A stretch of DNA of 64,000 bases, taken from NCBI GenBank assembly GCA_039545315.1, contig BCIM01000005.1, positions 64,609 through 128,608 on the forward strand. Direction: 5' to 3'. The notes under the pieces were generated by a model. The model did not search any database, was not told where the DNA came from, and saw only the letters and a program-made list of their open reading frames with translations. Source of the stretch: Kondoa malvinella (Eukaryota; Basidiomycota; Agaricostilbomycetes; Agaricostilbales; Kondoaceae). Numbering within the stretch: the first letter of the stretch is position 1; every line of letters starts with the position of its first letter. Position numbers and translations under genes: made by a program. Positions 12,270 through 24,238 of this stretch are shown here, piece by piece.

Positions 12270-12877
12270 GTTAGTTTCTTCATGTTTCAATCTTGTGTTT
12301 CCCCTTTTTCCCCTACTCTTTCTGTGATGAGCAACCACGTGTCGCCCCAAGCCGATTTATTGTAAACCCTCTTCTTCGGAAGAGGACGCATGAAGGAGAG
12401 ACACATGCATAGCCAAACAATTGCGTTTCTGAATCCTTTTACTGTTCTTATCAATGCGACCGTTTGGAAGATCATTACTGATTGTGTCGGCGTACAGGTC
12501 GATCGGTTTATTATTATTATTTGGAGTTGTAATGTAAGCTTTCACTCCTTTTCTTTCACGTTTGTCCGTTTTTTCAAGATGATTTACCTATACTATTCCA
12601 ATGCTAAGTCTGACCGAGTCATTGCACTCGTTGATGACATTCATGTACTTTAGAACGGCCATCTGATCCTCCTTCTTTTATTCAATCTTAATGTCGGAGA
12701 AGTAGAAGCTGATTGGTGTTCATGAACAGGTTGTATCGAGACTGGGCTTGTCATGTACCTTGAAATGCGAAATGTGTTGCTCAGCTGCTGTAAAGCTCCT
12801 TGCCCGTCCCTAGACATGCGACAAGATAACGAAGATGCTGTTCATTTGCCATCTACATATCTACAAGCTGCCGACAT
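12270..12877. other. Convergent intergenic region
   Basis: About 600 bases between the stop of the pyridoxal kinase gene and the stop of the minus-strand orphan gene. It is locally AT-rich around 12500-12600 and probably holds both 3' UTRs and polyadenylation signals. I see no gene in it. Confidence 0.6.
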
Positions 12878-14224
12878 CTACATGCCATGAGGACCAACAG
12901 CGAACGATGGCCATAGATCTGGCTCTGGCCACAAATGCAACAGCAGGTCGCTGTGAATCTGATCAGTCTGCAGCCCAAGGCAATAGGCGATCAAGGCATA
13001 CTGTTCACGTTTCCGTCGTTCCGCAGCAATATTGCGTTCCATTTGCTTGTCGACTGCCGCTCGCATCGCCTCCCGCACTCTAGTCTCCGTATCCCTCCTC
13101 TCTGTCATAAATGTTCCGGATCCCTGCGGATCATGCTTTGAGAGAAACACGTTGATAAAGGTTGGCCCGGAAGTACCATGATCAACAGCGTCGGCGTGTC
13201 CGTGATAATGAGAGCCCCGAGGGAAGCTGTTTTCGATCTGGTCTCGTGTTCTTGTATAAGCAGAAGGGTGTTGATAACGGACGAAATTTCGAATGCTGCT
13301 TTCTAGGAGGACGATAAAGTCCTGAGCAGCGTCACTCGAGGGCAAAAGATTAAAGAGTTGGAGGGCTCTTTCTTGCGACAGAGCTGATGCAGGAGAGTCT
13401 TGGTATGGCCAGACCATAGTTCTTGGCTGTTGCCATACTGTCTTCCAGAGGACAGGAAAGGCATGTCTGATCCGTTCAGTGCATTGGCACCATCTGGCAA
13501 CGAAAAAGAACAGTTTCTTCTTGTCTTCAGCCTGTTGCGGACCGCTAGTACCGTGCAGTTTAATGCTCAGATAGCGATGCGCGAGTCGTTCTTCTGCCGT
13601 GTAGAATCTGATAGCGATTTTCATAGCCAGCTCGTTGAAAGTTTGAATATGACCAATGAACTTGTAGTCGACAGAGGCGTGTTGAGCAGGTATTTGTAAG
13701 GCAGGACGAGCCGCGCGTTCAGTTGCAGGATGCGCCTCCTCCCAGCTTATTTCCCATGCTTCAGACCAGGCTGGATAATAATACTTGCGCACCCGATCAG
13801 CAGTCGTGAGCCAGGTGCACACTTGTCTGAGGCGCCGGTCACTAATCAAGGTGGTGGGAGAGAGTCGTCCTCTATCGCCACTTGTACGATCGCGCATGTC
13901 AGACTTGGTTTACACGGAAGGCATTGAACCTACTTCTCGAACCATACGTCAAGGTCGACGTAAGCTTGATTTCCTGTGTCGCGCATGTCTTGCGCCTGAC
14001 CTAAGAGAGTTCGATAGCTAGACGAGGGGTTAGATGAGATGACCGATGATAACATTTGCGTACGCTGCATCTGCTCTTGGCGCTGTAGTTGCTGTACCAG
14101 CGGCGCGCGGTATGGAAGTCGCCCGGGAGACTGGAGGCGCTGGTGGTGGAGTCGCAGCTGTTACACGAATTGCGGGTCGACGGCCTCGGGAAGTCGAACG
14201 TTCGCGGTTCTCAGTTGCAGACAT
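12878..14224 (-). CDS. Orphan hypothetical protein
   Basis: The main exon (12878 to about 13870) is joined to two upstream exons. One, near 13935-13990, encodes GQAQDMRDTGNQAYVDLDVW. The first starts MSATENRERSTSRGRR at 14224. The predicted protein is roughly 425 residues. It has a Ser/Ala/Pro-rich N-terminus, a central part rich in Trp and aromatic residues (YYYPAWSEAWEISWEE, FFFVARWCQC), and a C-terminal charged helix ending WPSFAVGPHGM. No signal peptide or membrane segment is visible. I recognise no family. Codon use looks like its neighbours and no frame break is visible, so it appears functional. Confidence 0.65.
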
Positions 14225-14466
14225 AGTAGGCGAGAGAAGGTAAACAGAAGGGATTGATAAAGATGACAATGGTAGTGGGGGCACGGGAAGAAGAGAGGAA
14301 AAGAGCGTCAAGGTCGGTTATCCCGGCAGGAAGGTTTGCTCGAGCCTTATGCTCGGAAGCAAAGGCAAGGGGGAAGCCAGCTTCTGATGCCAAGAAGAGC
14401 TACCAGACGTAAAGAAGAGGACTTGCAGCCGCAGAAACAGACAGTTGTAGCTCATTGTCAGATTGA

Positions 14467-15509
14467 TCAATACGCTGGCAAACCCCATTCTTCAGGCTTG
14501 AACTCTTCTGGACTTTGCAACTCGAGCGTCGGCTTGACTTGTACGCCTTCAGTCTTCTCCATATGTTCTTTCAACCCAGCGTCCGGTACCCAAACGACAG
14601 ACATTGATGCCGCTAGAGCAGCTTGTACGCCTCTGCTATTCTATAAGCTTTATCAGGGTTCGGCAGTACAGAACGCACGGAACACCATCTTCAAAGACCA
14701 GGCACTTTTTCCATCCTTCTTCATCCTCTATGCCAAGCGTAGCGGCGGCGAGATGGAAAATATCCTTTGTTCTTTTCAGTCAAGGCTTATATTTAGGTAA
14801 TTTGACTTACAGGATGAGGTTTCCCTCTTCCAGGTTTGAGCAAGGAAGAATCTCCAGTAATGATCTTGTCCTTGGGGAAACAGTCAATGAGTTCCGGTAA
14901 ATGAGACGTCTTCAAAAGCAAATTGCGATGTTGCGAGCCAGTCGCGATCTGCTGAAGCTCAGTCCGATCACGTCAAGAAGCAGACCACATACAGCTATTG
15001 GTATCTTGTTTGCATGCAGATGCTGTACGAGCTTTAACGCGCCTGGCATGATGGCAACCTGGGTTTCCGTAAGTATTTCTCAAAGGGAAGAGAGGTTGCC
15101 CACTTTGCGGAACATTTCATCCTGAAGCACATGTGTCTTCTCTATCACTTCTTCAGGCGTTAGAGGGATCTTGGTGTATTCGATCAGCATTCGAACAGCG
15201 TCAGCTTGTGGACCTGAAAGCGTAAACTTGAGCTCTTAGCCCCGATATGCAGCTACAGACTCACGGCCCATGAGTTTGGATTTGAGATCCTGCAAGCTGA
15301 TCAGAAACAAGGCACTACAATGCCAGCACATTTACCCATGACATGGTTTGGCCATACGGCTTCAACAAAACGTTTGCAGCCTCGGAATAGACTCGTTCGG
15401 AGTCAATCAGCAGTCCGTCCTGAGCGAGAGCATCAGCAAATAGCGGGAGTGCAGCATAAAAGCTCACCATGTCGAATATGACAGCCTCGATCTTTGGTCT
15501 TTGTGCCAT
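14467..15509 (-). CDS. HAD-superfamily phosphatase
   Basis: A small haloacid-dehalogenase-type hydrolase of the phosphoglucomutase/pseudouridine-5'-phosphatase-like branch. An intron splits the catalytic motif I: exon 1 ends VIFDM and exon 2 starts DGLLIDSERVYSEA. Downstream are LMGRPQADAV, the motif II region IPIAVCSAS, the motif III lysine in LLKPGRGKPHP, and the acidic motif IV region CLVFEDGVPAVQAALAA, followed by VVWVPDAGL. The C-terminus EEWGLPAY is typical of fungal HAD1-like proteins. A DOG-type sugar phosphatase or pseudouridine monophosphatase role is inferred from family resemblance. The substrate cannot be read from the sequence. Confidence 0.88.
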
Positions 15510-15666
15510 TTCTTCTCCACAACGAACTACAAGTCAGCCTCGCACTGAAGACTTCTGCGACGAGCTCACTTGAATCTTTTAACTGCTGTATGGTCCTTTG
15601 ACGTCGTCCTGCGTCGTCTCGTTGACGCGCCTTGAAATTGTTTTTGTTGATCTAGCAGCATCGGAA

Positions 15667-17119
15667 ATGAACGAATTGCTAGCAGAAGGCCACTTGAAGC
15701 AACCTATAGACTTGTCAAAGCTTTCAAAGCACGACTCTGCAGCTCTGGACGCGTGTATCCGGTCATTGTTGCAAAAGTCAAAAGATGATGCCGCTCAAAG
15801 GGAAGCGTTGCTTGAACGGAGCAGGACTATGGTCTACGAATACGATAGGACACAGGGTAAACTAGCCAAGGCAGAAGAGAAGGCTCATGCTGAAGGGAAG
15901 GAAAGCGAATTGCTCGCGTCAAAGCTACAACAAGCGAGTCGAGATCTGGCAACAGAACGCAGTATGCATGCTGCTTGCAAAGAGAACTTACAGAAGAGTC
16001 GAAATGCTCTGGCGAACGTCAAAGCTACAGCAGCCCAAGATACGAAACGGCGCGAGCGAGAAACACAGGCGATCCTCCAGCGCTGGCAGAAACTTGCAAG
16101 TCTGCCTCAGCATCACAGTCTTGACTCTAGCTATCAATCTACTCTAAGACAATCGTCTAGTCCTGTTGCGTCTTCGAGCAATCCAGAACCAAAGATCGAA
16201 TTGCTCAATACTTGTTTGCAAGACTCGGAGCGGGCCAGACAAGAGCTCCTAGAGCACAACTCGAGCTGGCGAGATGGATTCAGTCATGCTATATACTCCT
16301 TGTCGAATACCTTGTCGGAATATGGCATTCCAACACCTCAAGTGAGTGCACTTACGCCCATCACTGACCTCCCTAACATACTTGCAGATCAACGAGGACA
16401 ACTTATCGAGTCTATCACCATCTACAGCTCTTTCGTACCTGAATCCGCTTCTAGAACAAGTCCAAGAATCGCTCTCTGCATTCGCTACCAGTTTCGAAAC
16501 GCAACGAACAGAGTTGCAAGATCAAGTACAGCGGATATTGGACATGCATAAGGAAGAAATAGTGGTGTGGGATCAGACGAAGGTGCATCATGCTCAACAG
16601 GTTACTGAATTGGAAGGGCAATTCAGTTCGTTCTTGCTGAGCTTGATGTTACACTCTCGCTGACATGTTTCAAAGGCAAGGTTCTGGATCAAGTGGATGA
16701 GTTACAAGCCAAGATACGAGATCACACTTGCCCTGTTGCAAAGGCTCCGAAAGCAGCTAGACCAGAGGCAATTCCAGAATCGGGTGAAGCGCCTGCTGTA
16801 AAGGTCACTTGCCTGCACTTCTATATTAGCACATGACTGATCTCTTGCGCAGCCAAAAGCTCCAAAGAAGGAATCATCAAGCTCTCCAGATCCTTCACAT
16901 CAGCGTGACCCTCTCAAAAAGGCGGCATCTTCGAACAGAACAAAGTCTTCCGAATCGCGACGAGCTGAAAAGATAGAAGTAGGACAAGTGCCAAAGCCCG
17001 CGACGCATGTTGGCAAGAGTCTCGCAGCGGCTGTTTGGGATTCACCTGCCGCTGCTCCAGCTCCAGCTCCAGTGGAACAGAAGGAAAAGGTACGCAAGGA
17101 ACGGGTAGTGACCACGTAG
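15667..17119 (+). CDS. ADIP/Msd1-like coiled-coil protein
   Basis: Encodes an almost entirely helical protein of about 420 residues starting MNELLAEGHLKQP. The N-terminal part (LDACIRSLLQKSKDDAAQRE, then MVYEYDRTQGKLAKAEEKAH) resembles the afadin/alpha-actinin-binding protein (ADIP) family. Its fungal member Msd1 anchors microtubule minus ends at the spindle pole. Later exons continue the coiled coil (LNPLLEQVQESLSAFATSF) and end in a basic, Ala/Pro-rich tail. Four exons are visible. The open frame extends upstream of 15667 without an ATG, and a pyrimidine tract ending in CTAGCAG at 15659 may mark a 5' UTR intron. Family assignment is moderate: pattern only. Confidence 0.6.
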
Positions 17120-17210
17120 AGCAGGCAGGCGTATATGATCTCCGTTCAGCTTGTATATAATGCAGGGTGTAACAGTACAAAGTGGGTATACAAGCAGACT
17201 TGTACAATGC

Positions 17211-20200
17211 TCAACTTACATCGATATCTGCCCTTGCTCTTGCTTTACCCCATTTCTCGACCAAGAAGGCAATCATCTCTTCATACAGTTCACGTCGACC
17301 ACCTCGAGTCGATATCGAGTGATCGGAATCGGTAAACATGCGGAAGCGCCAACCTCGCACTTGAGCTTGTGTCAGCTTGTCGACCAGACTTGCAGTATTC
17401 AAGAAGTGAACATTGTCATCAGCCGTGCCAGCCGCGAGGAAGAAGCTGCTGTTTCGAAACCCGTCCATATGACTGATTGAGGCGTTGTGGTAGCCTGCGA
17501 TGTTCTCGTGCCGCGAGCCCATGTATCGTTCTGTATAGATGGAATCGTAGAAAGACCAGTCCGTCACTGGTGCAACTGCCATCTGTTGAATCGCTTTTAG
17601 TATAGGATAGATCGAAGACCAAAGGTCCGAACTTACCCCTAAGCTAAAGACACCCGCATCCGCCTCAAGCACTTTGCATGTGGTGTAGCCTCCGAAGCTC
17701 CATCCCCATATGCCCAGTCGCTTCTCGTCTACCCATTTGAGTGAAGCATAATGCCTGCTCTCTATCAGCAAGGTTTGCCAAGATGAAGAGGACCTCACTT
17801 TGCTGCAGCGATCTGATCTTGCCTTTCCAGCTCGCCCAGATTGCCTCTGACAACACTGCGGAATTCCCTTCCCTTGAAGCCCTACACCCGAAAGTTAGCT
17901 CGCAGCTATGAGTGACTAAAGCTACTAACTGTTCCTCGACCATCCACTGTTACGATAACCATATCATGCTCGCTGACCAGGTGATCAAGCCAATCTCGAC
18001 CATATTTGGTGCTGACTTCCTGGCTATTCGGACCCTGTTCAGGTATCATGATTAGGCAGGCATGGTGACATCACTGGGCCAACCCTACCGAGTATTGCGA
18101 GAACAAAACAGGATACTTCGTGCGGCCACTCTCGTCAAACAATCTAGGCCGAATCTCTCGCACGTTAAATTCTGCCCTAGCCATGAGCTCAGTCGATCGC
18201 AAGAAAGTCCGCTGACTTACCTTGAGACCCGAGGCGGAGAGTCGATACTTTATGCGTTGGTAGCTCATATTTATCTAGCGTCTCTGCAAGCTCTGCGCCA
18301 TCGTATATTTCGGTACTGAAGCCTATCGAAACAGTACTCAGCCTCGTTTGAGCGGCTATGCTGAGACTGACTATCATTCGAAGTACTATACAAGACCTGA
18401 GTCGGCAGAAATCCATCTCCGTGACCGCCCAGCTCGGTGTGTAAATAGTATCCGCCGAAAGGCGAGAAATTGACGCTGGCGTACCCTCCTGCCTGGCTAC
18501 GGATAGGCTGAGGCTTGCGTCGAGCAGCTGACTTGCTTGTGGGTAAGTCGACAGAATACAGGTGTCTTTCTGTCGAAGGTTTGGCGAGGATATAGTAGCT
18601 GTAGGATACAATTAGAGCAGAAACATCAAGAGCAGGAGGCGCTTACATCTTCTTAGATCGTACATCTATCGCACTAATAGTTTCAGCGACTTCGTATTCT
18701 TCGTCAGTCAAGAAGACAGGCGTCGAACTATCGGCGCTTTCAAAGTAGGCGATTTGGCGGAAGCCCTTTTCGTCTGGCACAACGTCGACATAGCCATTTG
18801 GCAAAGCTTCCAAGTCCAAGGCGCTCATATCTGCTGGAGCTGCTGTCCTGATCGGTCTCATACTTTGATCCTGTAGATCCAAGCTGAGTGCAAGTCCGCA
18901 ATACTCGCTGCGACTTACCGGCTCACTCCATCCACCATCAACCTCTGCAAAATTGATCTCTCTCACAGTCCGACCGACAATGCTTGACCCTGTCGTTTGC
19001 TCAAAGGTGAAGTGGGAAATCCGGACGTGCTGAGCAAAGCGGTCTGTATGCTTGACGAGCAGGTTGGCATTATCGATCCAGACTACTTCAGTCAGAAGAG
19101 CCTCTTCGAATGGATCCGCAGCAAGGAGAGATTTGGTGCATGAAGCGACTCTGCTTGAACCATCGAGCTGAAGTTGACTGCTATCCCGATAGCAAGCGAG
19201 ATCAAAGACGGACAGCGAAGCGATAGGATTGGAGTAGCCTGGTTTAGGATATCGCATGGTCACTGATTGAGGGTAGGGCTCGACGACGGAGATCCAGTGA
19301 TTGGCTGAATAGACTGGGAAGCTGAATTCGGGAACGTCGGATTCGTTGAAACTTGCGAAAGCGATTCTGTTGCCTGCTGGGGACCACCAAACTGCTGAAT
19401 CTTCTTTGAAGACTTCTTCCTCGTAGACCCAATCTGGGACACCATTGAAGAAGACATCTGAGCCGGATGAAGTGACGCGAATAGGATCTGACTGGTCAGA
19501 AGTCGCGCTGTCTTGGATGTAGAGATCATTATCGGCGACATAGGCGATTGCGTGTCCTGCAGTGCTCCAATGCGCGATCGAAGTGCGAGGTGGTTCATCT
19601 ACTGAGCGAAGAGAAACAGTCGTCTTTGCTTTGATATCGTGAATGTAGAAATTGGCACGGCTTGAATGTCTCCACAGCTTGACCCTGTCTGCTTGTACCA
19701 GCATGTAATTCATATCGCTCGAAAGGGAGAATGACGGCCACATGATTTGAATGCCGTATTCGTCCAAGATATCGGTGCCTTTGACCAGCAGGGAGGTTAC
19801 GTTCTTTGACAAGTCGGTCAGGTAGATTGAATAGTCTGCTTCCTTGCTGTAGTAGACGCCATCGCCAGCTGCAGGGAGCCATTGAATGGATTCCAATTGC
19901 GGGGTACAGCTGCCATTCATGATGCTGTCCAAGTCTACCTTTGCTATCTCTGATCCTGTGTATGTGTTCACTGTGACCAAGCGAGTGTGTCCCAGGGAAA
20001 AGAGGAGCAATAGCGAGCAGACACCGATCAAAGCGAGCAAAGGCATGAAATATCGTATCTTCCTCCTGCCTCGGCCAGCAGAGCGCAGACCGGACTGACT
20101 GTCGCCTAGTTCATGATATAGAGCAGCCTTTTCCATTCTAGAAGCGTCTTGAGTCTCGAAGCCTTCATTTCCCGCCAAAAACAACTGCCTATCTTGAAGG

Positions 20201-20307
20201 TCTTCGGAGTCGCTGCTCGAGGTATCTGAGGCCGCCTGCCTCTCTGCTAGTCTGTCATAGCTAAGCCAAGGCGGTAGGGTTATCCTGCTAAGGGTATCAG
20301 AGCCCAT
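17211..20307 (-). CDS. Membrane dipeptidyl aminopeptidase (DPP IV family, S9B)
   Basis: A type II membrane serine peptidase that removes X-Pro/X-Ala dipeptides, like vacuolar DPAP-B or Golgi DPAP-A of yeast. The chosen start gives MGSDTLSRITLPPW. A cytoplasmic Ser/Asp-rich segment is followed by one transmembrane helix (YFMPLLALIGVCSLLLLFSL). The beta-propeller domain carries the Glu motif WVYEEEVF, which binds the substrate N-terminus. The hydrolase domain has nucleophile GWSFGGYTT, the Asp in GTADDNVHF and the His in DSDHSI, so the catalytic triad is complete. Most introns fall in the 3' half. The frame also continues upstream to 20499, but that part reads like 5' UTR. Confidence 0.93.
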
Positions 20308-20502
20308 AGTGGTGCTGCAAGACAGAATGACGATCCAACATGAAATGAAGTCCGAAAGTCTAAATAAAGATTGCAATCCCTCGAAAGTAGCGCAGATCCA
20401 ACTACAATTGAGAGACAGACAACAAGAGATACGAATACAAAGGCCCAGTGCACATCCCTGCTCTCCGACGAAATGACAATTCCAAGCTTTCCAAACCACC
20501 TC

Positions 20503-21538
20503 TTAAGCAGTGCAGTATGGGTTCTCGCCTCGGGGCGAAACCTTGGTGAGACGGTTGCATGACAGCATACAGAAGCTGACCTAGGAGTCAGTAATAGCAC
20601 CATACAGATACAGAAACAACTTACCCTTGGGAGCAGTAGGCCTTTCCGAGTCCGTTGTAACCACCTGGGCAAACGTTTCCGATAGCACCACAGTTGTTGA
20701 TGTCTATAGAAGGATTGAGCGCAGGCTAATAGCCCAGAAGATGGGAGACTTACCGACATCGGTTTGAACACATTGGCATGACGTGTTGTCAGCGTTGCAG
20801 TATTGTTTGTAGCCGAGTTGAGCTTCACAGCGGGCGACGCAAACGTTGTCCTCGCATGTGTTGTAACCGCCGCTGCGCCGGAATGTCAGCAAAGACCGTT
20901 GCGTTCAAAAGCAAGGACATACGGAACAGATGGGCATTCTTGACCACCGCAGGTCTGAGCGCTTGCAGCGCAAGTAGAGCCTGAAGCGAAGAAGCCAGGG
21001 GCGCAAGTGAAGGAGCAGCGGCCAGAGAAGCAGATACCAGTAGCGTTTTCGATTGAGGTTGAGCATTGGCGGTCGAAGGAGCAACGAGGAGCAATGATCA
21101 TGCCGGCACAAGTTTGTCCATCGAACTGGGTGTTACCGAGGCAGCTGAAGTCACAGGTGCCGTCTCTGTTGCAGATAGCGCGAGAGCTAAGGTCAAAAAG
21201 TAAGCAAAATCGAACATTGAAGCAGCAAGGTTGGTACTTACTTGGCTACATTTGTGACACACTGATTGTTATAGCGGCACTCTGTACCCAAGTTGGCAGG
21301 GCGAGGGTCGACGTAGCCACCAGGGGTCATTGGCTGACGTGGAGAGCCATTGGGAGGCTGTTACAACATCAGACAAAGGACAAACGCGCGACGCGTCGGA
21401 ACATACCTTGGGCAAGTTGTGAGGGTAACCGAACTGGTCAGCGTGGTTAGGACGACCACGAGGGGGAGTTTGAGCCATGGTAGGCACAGCGGCCAAGACG
21501 GCGGTAGCGATAAGAGCGATGAATTTGAAGCTAGGCAT
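20503..21538 (-). CDS. Secreted cysteine-rich protein
   Basis: Starts MPSFKFIALIATAVLAAVPT, a clear signal peptide with likely cleavage after MA. A short Pro-rich spacer (QTPPRGRPNHADQFGYPHN) precedes four to five cysteine-rich modules, e.g. GTECRYNNQCVT, RAICNRDGTCDFSC, APRCSFDRQC and GGYNTCEDNVCVARC. The final exon is best spliced to the acceptor before CTTCTGTATG, giving CMLSCNRLTK and ending ENPYCTA. That keeps the cysteine pattern to the end. Spacing resembles EGF/laminin-like or fungal small secreted cysteine-rich proteins, with no enzyme motif. The upstream region has a TATA box and a CT-rich leader, suggesting strong expression. A surface, adhesive or effector role is inference. Confidence 0.8.
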
Positions 21539-21690
21539 TGTTGTAGTTGTTGTTTTGGTGTTGTAGAAGAATTGGCTGTAAAAGAGTGTGGTGTTGAAAA
21601 GAGTGTGGGTGTTGAAAGCTGGAAACTTGAAGTTTTGAGTTTTGCTGGTTGATTGAATGAGAAGAAGAGAAAAGCAGAAGCACAGTCGCC

Positions 21691-21697
21691 TCTTATA
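21691..21697 (-). promoter_or_regulatory. TATA box of the cysteine-rich protein gene
   Basis: TATAAGA on the minus strand lies about 155 bases upstream of the start codon. It is followed by a CT/AC-rich leader with repeated TTCAACAC-like units, a layout common in highly expressed fungal genes. No transcript evidence is available. Confidence 0.6.
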
Positions 21698-22653
21698 CCG
21701 ATTACCGTTGGCATTAGGCTTCGCGAAAAACAACACGCATTATGGGTGAACGCGTTAACAGCTGTTTATTTGTCCTGACCTTATCAACTGAACTTTTGCC
21801 GACGCGTTCCCGAAAGACTTTAGTCCAACGTCACTCTGCGAGCACACAAAAGAGTGGAAACAACAGAGGCCATGCGATTGAATCGACGAAGCGGACTCGC
21901 GTGTCCATTTGCGTGCCTTAGGCTAAGCCTAGCTTGAACGACCTTATCTCAGATCAGCTTTATTGCGACGATGAATCGATCACTTACCATGACACTGTCA
22001 TGCACTGCATCGAAACAACAAGAGGCAATATCTGCAGAACGACCGTGCTCGACGAGAACTTGGGACAGCTATTGAACGCAAGCACTAGACAGCCAGACTC
22101 GTCTTCGTTTCGCTCCTTCCATCAATCAAATTCGAGCGGACCGCCAAATAGGAATTGCAATTCGACCATCAGATTTTGAGACCAAGGGGTATTGTAGATG
22201 AGCGTAAGCGAGAGTAAGGCAGAACTGGTCGCTGGCATCACGGCGACCCATACAGCTTGTTCAAGCGATTGCAATTGCATTCTGTTGCATTCTGTTGCAA
22301 TCTTGATCTCTTTCGCGTTCGTGATCCTTTGGTGTCCTGAAACATTCTTCCTTCCCTCCTACTGTAGGCGCGCGCTCTCATTGCATTCAGACCCAAGTCG
22401 CCTTCGCATTCCTTGTCAGCTGCTCATTTGAGTGTGGAACAGTTCGTGAACATACCCTTTGCAAGCGTTTCAGTCTGCTTCCTCCACTCTCGCCCGTTTT
22501 GTCCTCAGCTTCATCACTGCTCGCTGCGCTATCTCAGTCATAGCTCACTAGCTAGAAGGGAGATCGGATACCTTTACTTGATACAAACCCTATTCTTGAC
22601 ATGCTTGCCCAACCCGTCAATCCGCGAGAAAGTCTTTCCACAATTCTAGAGCT
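21698..22653. other. Intergenic, promoter-side region of the secreted protein gene
   Basis: Nearly 1 kb between the secreted-protein promoter and the SHG1 stop. Short open frames exist but none looks coding. A short tandem duplication (GCATTCTGTT repeated near 22277-22298) is visible. The long upstream region is unusual for this gene-dense window and could carry regulatory sites. Confidence 0.5.
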
Positions 22654-24155
22654 TCATGTCAGTCCTGTGTGACAGCACCGAGGACTGCGACGTACATCGC
22701 AAGTCGGCTTTCCCTTCTTTGCATTCGTACTCGTCTCTTCTTGTTCTGTTTTCTCGTCCCCGGTGGGCTGGTACCGCGCTTGACTCTGTCTTCCTGATGT
22801 TCTACGAGAGGGGCCTTGCTCTTCTTCTGAATCAACAGCAGAAAGATCGGAAGAGACTGGTGAAAGAGGAGAAGTAGGTCCTCGCATGTCTACATCTTCT
22901 GTTGTAGCATGTTGACCTTCCTGAAGTGCTGCTGAAGCATCTTGCTCAGCATCTTGCTCAGCATCCTGTTGTCTAGCTTGCTCTGTTGCTTGAGATTCAG
23001 CGGCAGTCGGATGTTCCGTGATAAGATCGAGATGTATAGAGGTATCTGGTTGTATTGCAGTATCCTCCTGCAGGTCTGCCGGTGTCGGTTCCTCTGATGC
23101 TGCTACCCCACTTTCACGTGATGATGCGAAGTGAGCAAAGTCTGGCTCCGTGATTGAGGGATCTTCCGGCTTGAGGTTTTCGGCATCCTTGGTCGTTTGG
23201 TCATCTTCAGTCTGCATCTCTTCGTCGTCCTTGACAGCGGGTATAGATTGTGGAGGCAGAATTACTGGAGGACTAGCCTTGCTGACAACTCGCGGGTCTT
23301 CTTCCTCTTGAGTGTTAGGTGCTGGGGTTGCTTCGACTGGTGTTGGTTCAAGCTTGTCCTTAGCCGGTCCGCCTAATACTTGCTCGCTTTGGATAAGTTG
23401 GACATCAGCTGTAGACGGAAGGACTTCAGATGCCACTGCAGAAGCTGATTCGACAATCGGTACGTTGATCGGCAAAGACTCTTGCATTTGCGATAGCAGA
23501 GATACGGAACTGGTAGCAGTTACATCAACAAAAGGAGGTGTTTGAGGTCGGACTGGCTTGGTCTGTATAGGCTCAGCAGCGATTGAGGCTTTAGGTGATT
23601 GTTTGGGTCGAGCAGCAGCATTTCTAGCTTGAGTCTTTTTGAGTGCCTCCAACTGCGCCAGATAGTCTATACTAGGTTTGTTTTCCTTGCGCGTGGGTTG
23701 TTTGTGCGGTACCGGAGCTGTCTCTGCAATATGCGGCCTTTCCATGTCTTCCAGCATGTCCGTCATGACATCCAGCAGCTCTTGATTCGATACTCGTCGG
23801 TCAACAGTCTCGGCACTTGCTGCAACAAAGACATCACGGCTTTCTAGGTCATTGAGGATAGGCAGAACAGCGTCACGTAAGTTTTGAGGTCTTGAGCGGT
23901 CAAGGTATCGCTCTGTTGCAGCTTGGATCTCCGCAGCCAGCTTCTCGCTGGCTTGCTGTAGCATTGCAGTGCTGTTCAGCTCGCTTTCCGGCGCGACACA
24001 GAGGAATGGCGCACGCTTCCATTGAAATCTTGGAGCAGCTCTCTTCGCTTCAAGTCAAATATACCCTTGCGCTTGTACTGAGCAACTAAATCTGCAGCTG
24101 TGATAGGACCTTTCTGCTTGACTTGCTGTCTGGAGGGCGATATGACAGGCGCCAT
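22654..24155 (-). CDS. SHG1: COMPASS (Set1C) component Shg1-like protein
   Basis: The N-terminal 100 residues carry the COMPASS-Shg1/BOD1 domain. Exon 1 (MAPVISPSRQQ, then ITAADLVAQYKRKGIFDLKR, RELLQDFNGS) is spliced to QASEKLAAEIQAATERYLDR and LRDAVLPILNDL. The acceptor before CAAGCCAGC keeps the frame. COMPASS methylates histone H3 lysine 4 in chromatin. The remaining roughly 350 residues are acidic, low-complexity and Gln/Ser/Thr/Pro-rich, including a perfect QDAEQDAEQDA repeat, as expected of a disordered tail. The end (CDVRRSPRCCHTGLT) may include an unrecognised terminal intron. It starts 84 bases downstream of the SEY1 stop on the same strand. Confidence 0.8.
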
Positions 24156-24238
24156 GGCTGTATGTGACAAAGCGATGATGCTCTCAGGAAAGGCAAGCAC
24201 AGATCTCGGCAGCATAACTAGTCCCGCAAATAAAGAGT

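Noticed and set aside
12390..12653. 87-codon plus-strand frame after pyridoxal kinase
   Set aside because: Hydrophobic, AT-driven composition in a convergent 3' region; no family or splice context supports it.
20308..20499. In-frame upstream extension of the dipeptidyl peptidase
   Set aside because: Upstream of MGSDTLSR the sequence is Cys/Trp-rich and unlike a cytoplasmic tail; it overlaps the likely 5' UTR next to the end of the neighbouring gene.
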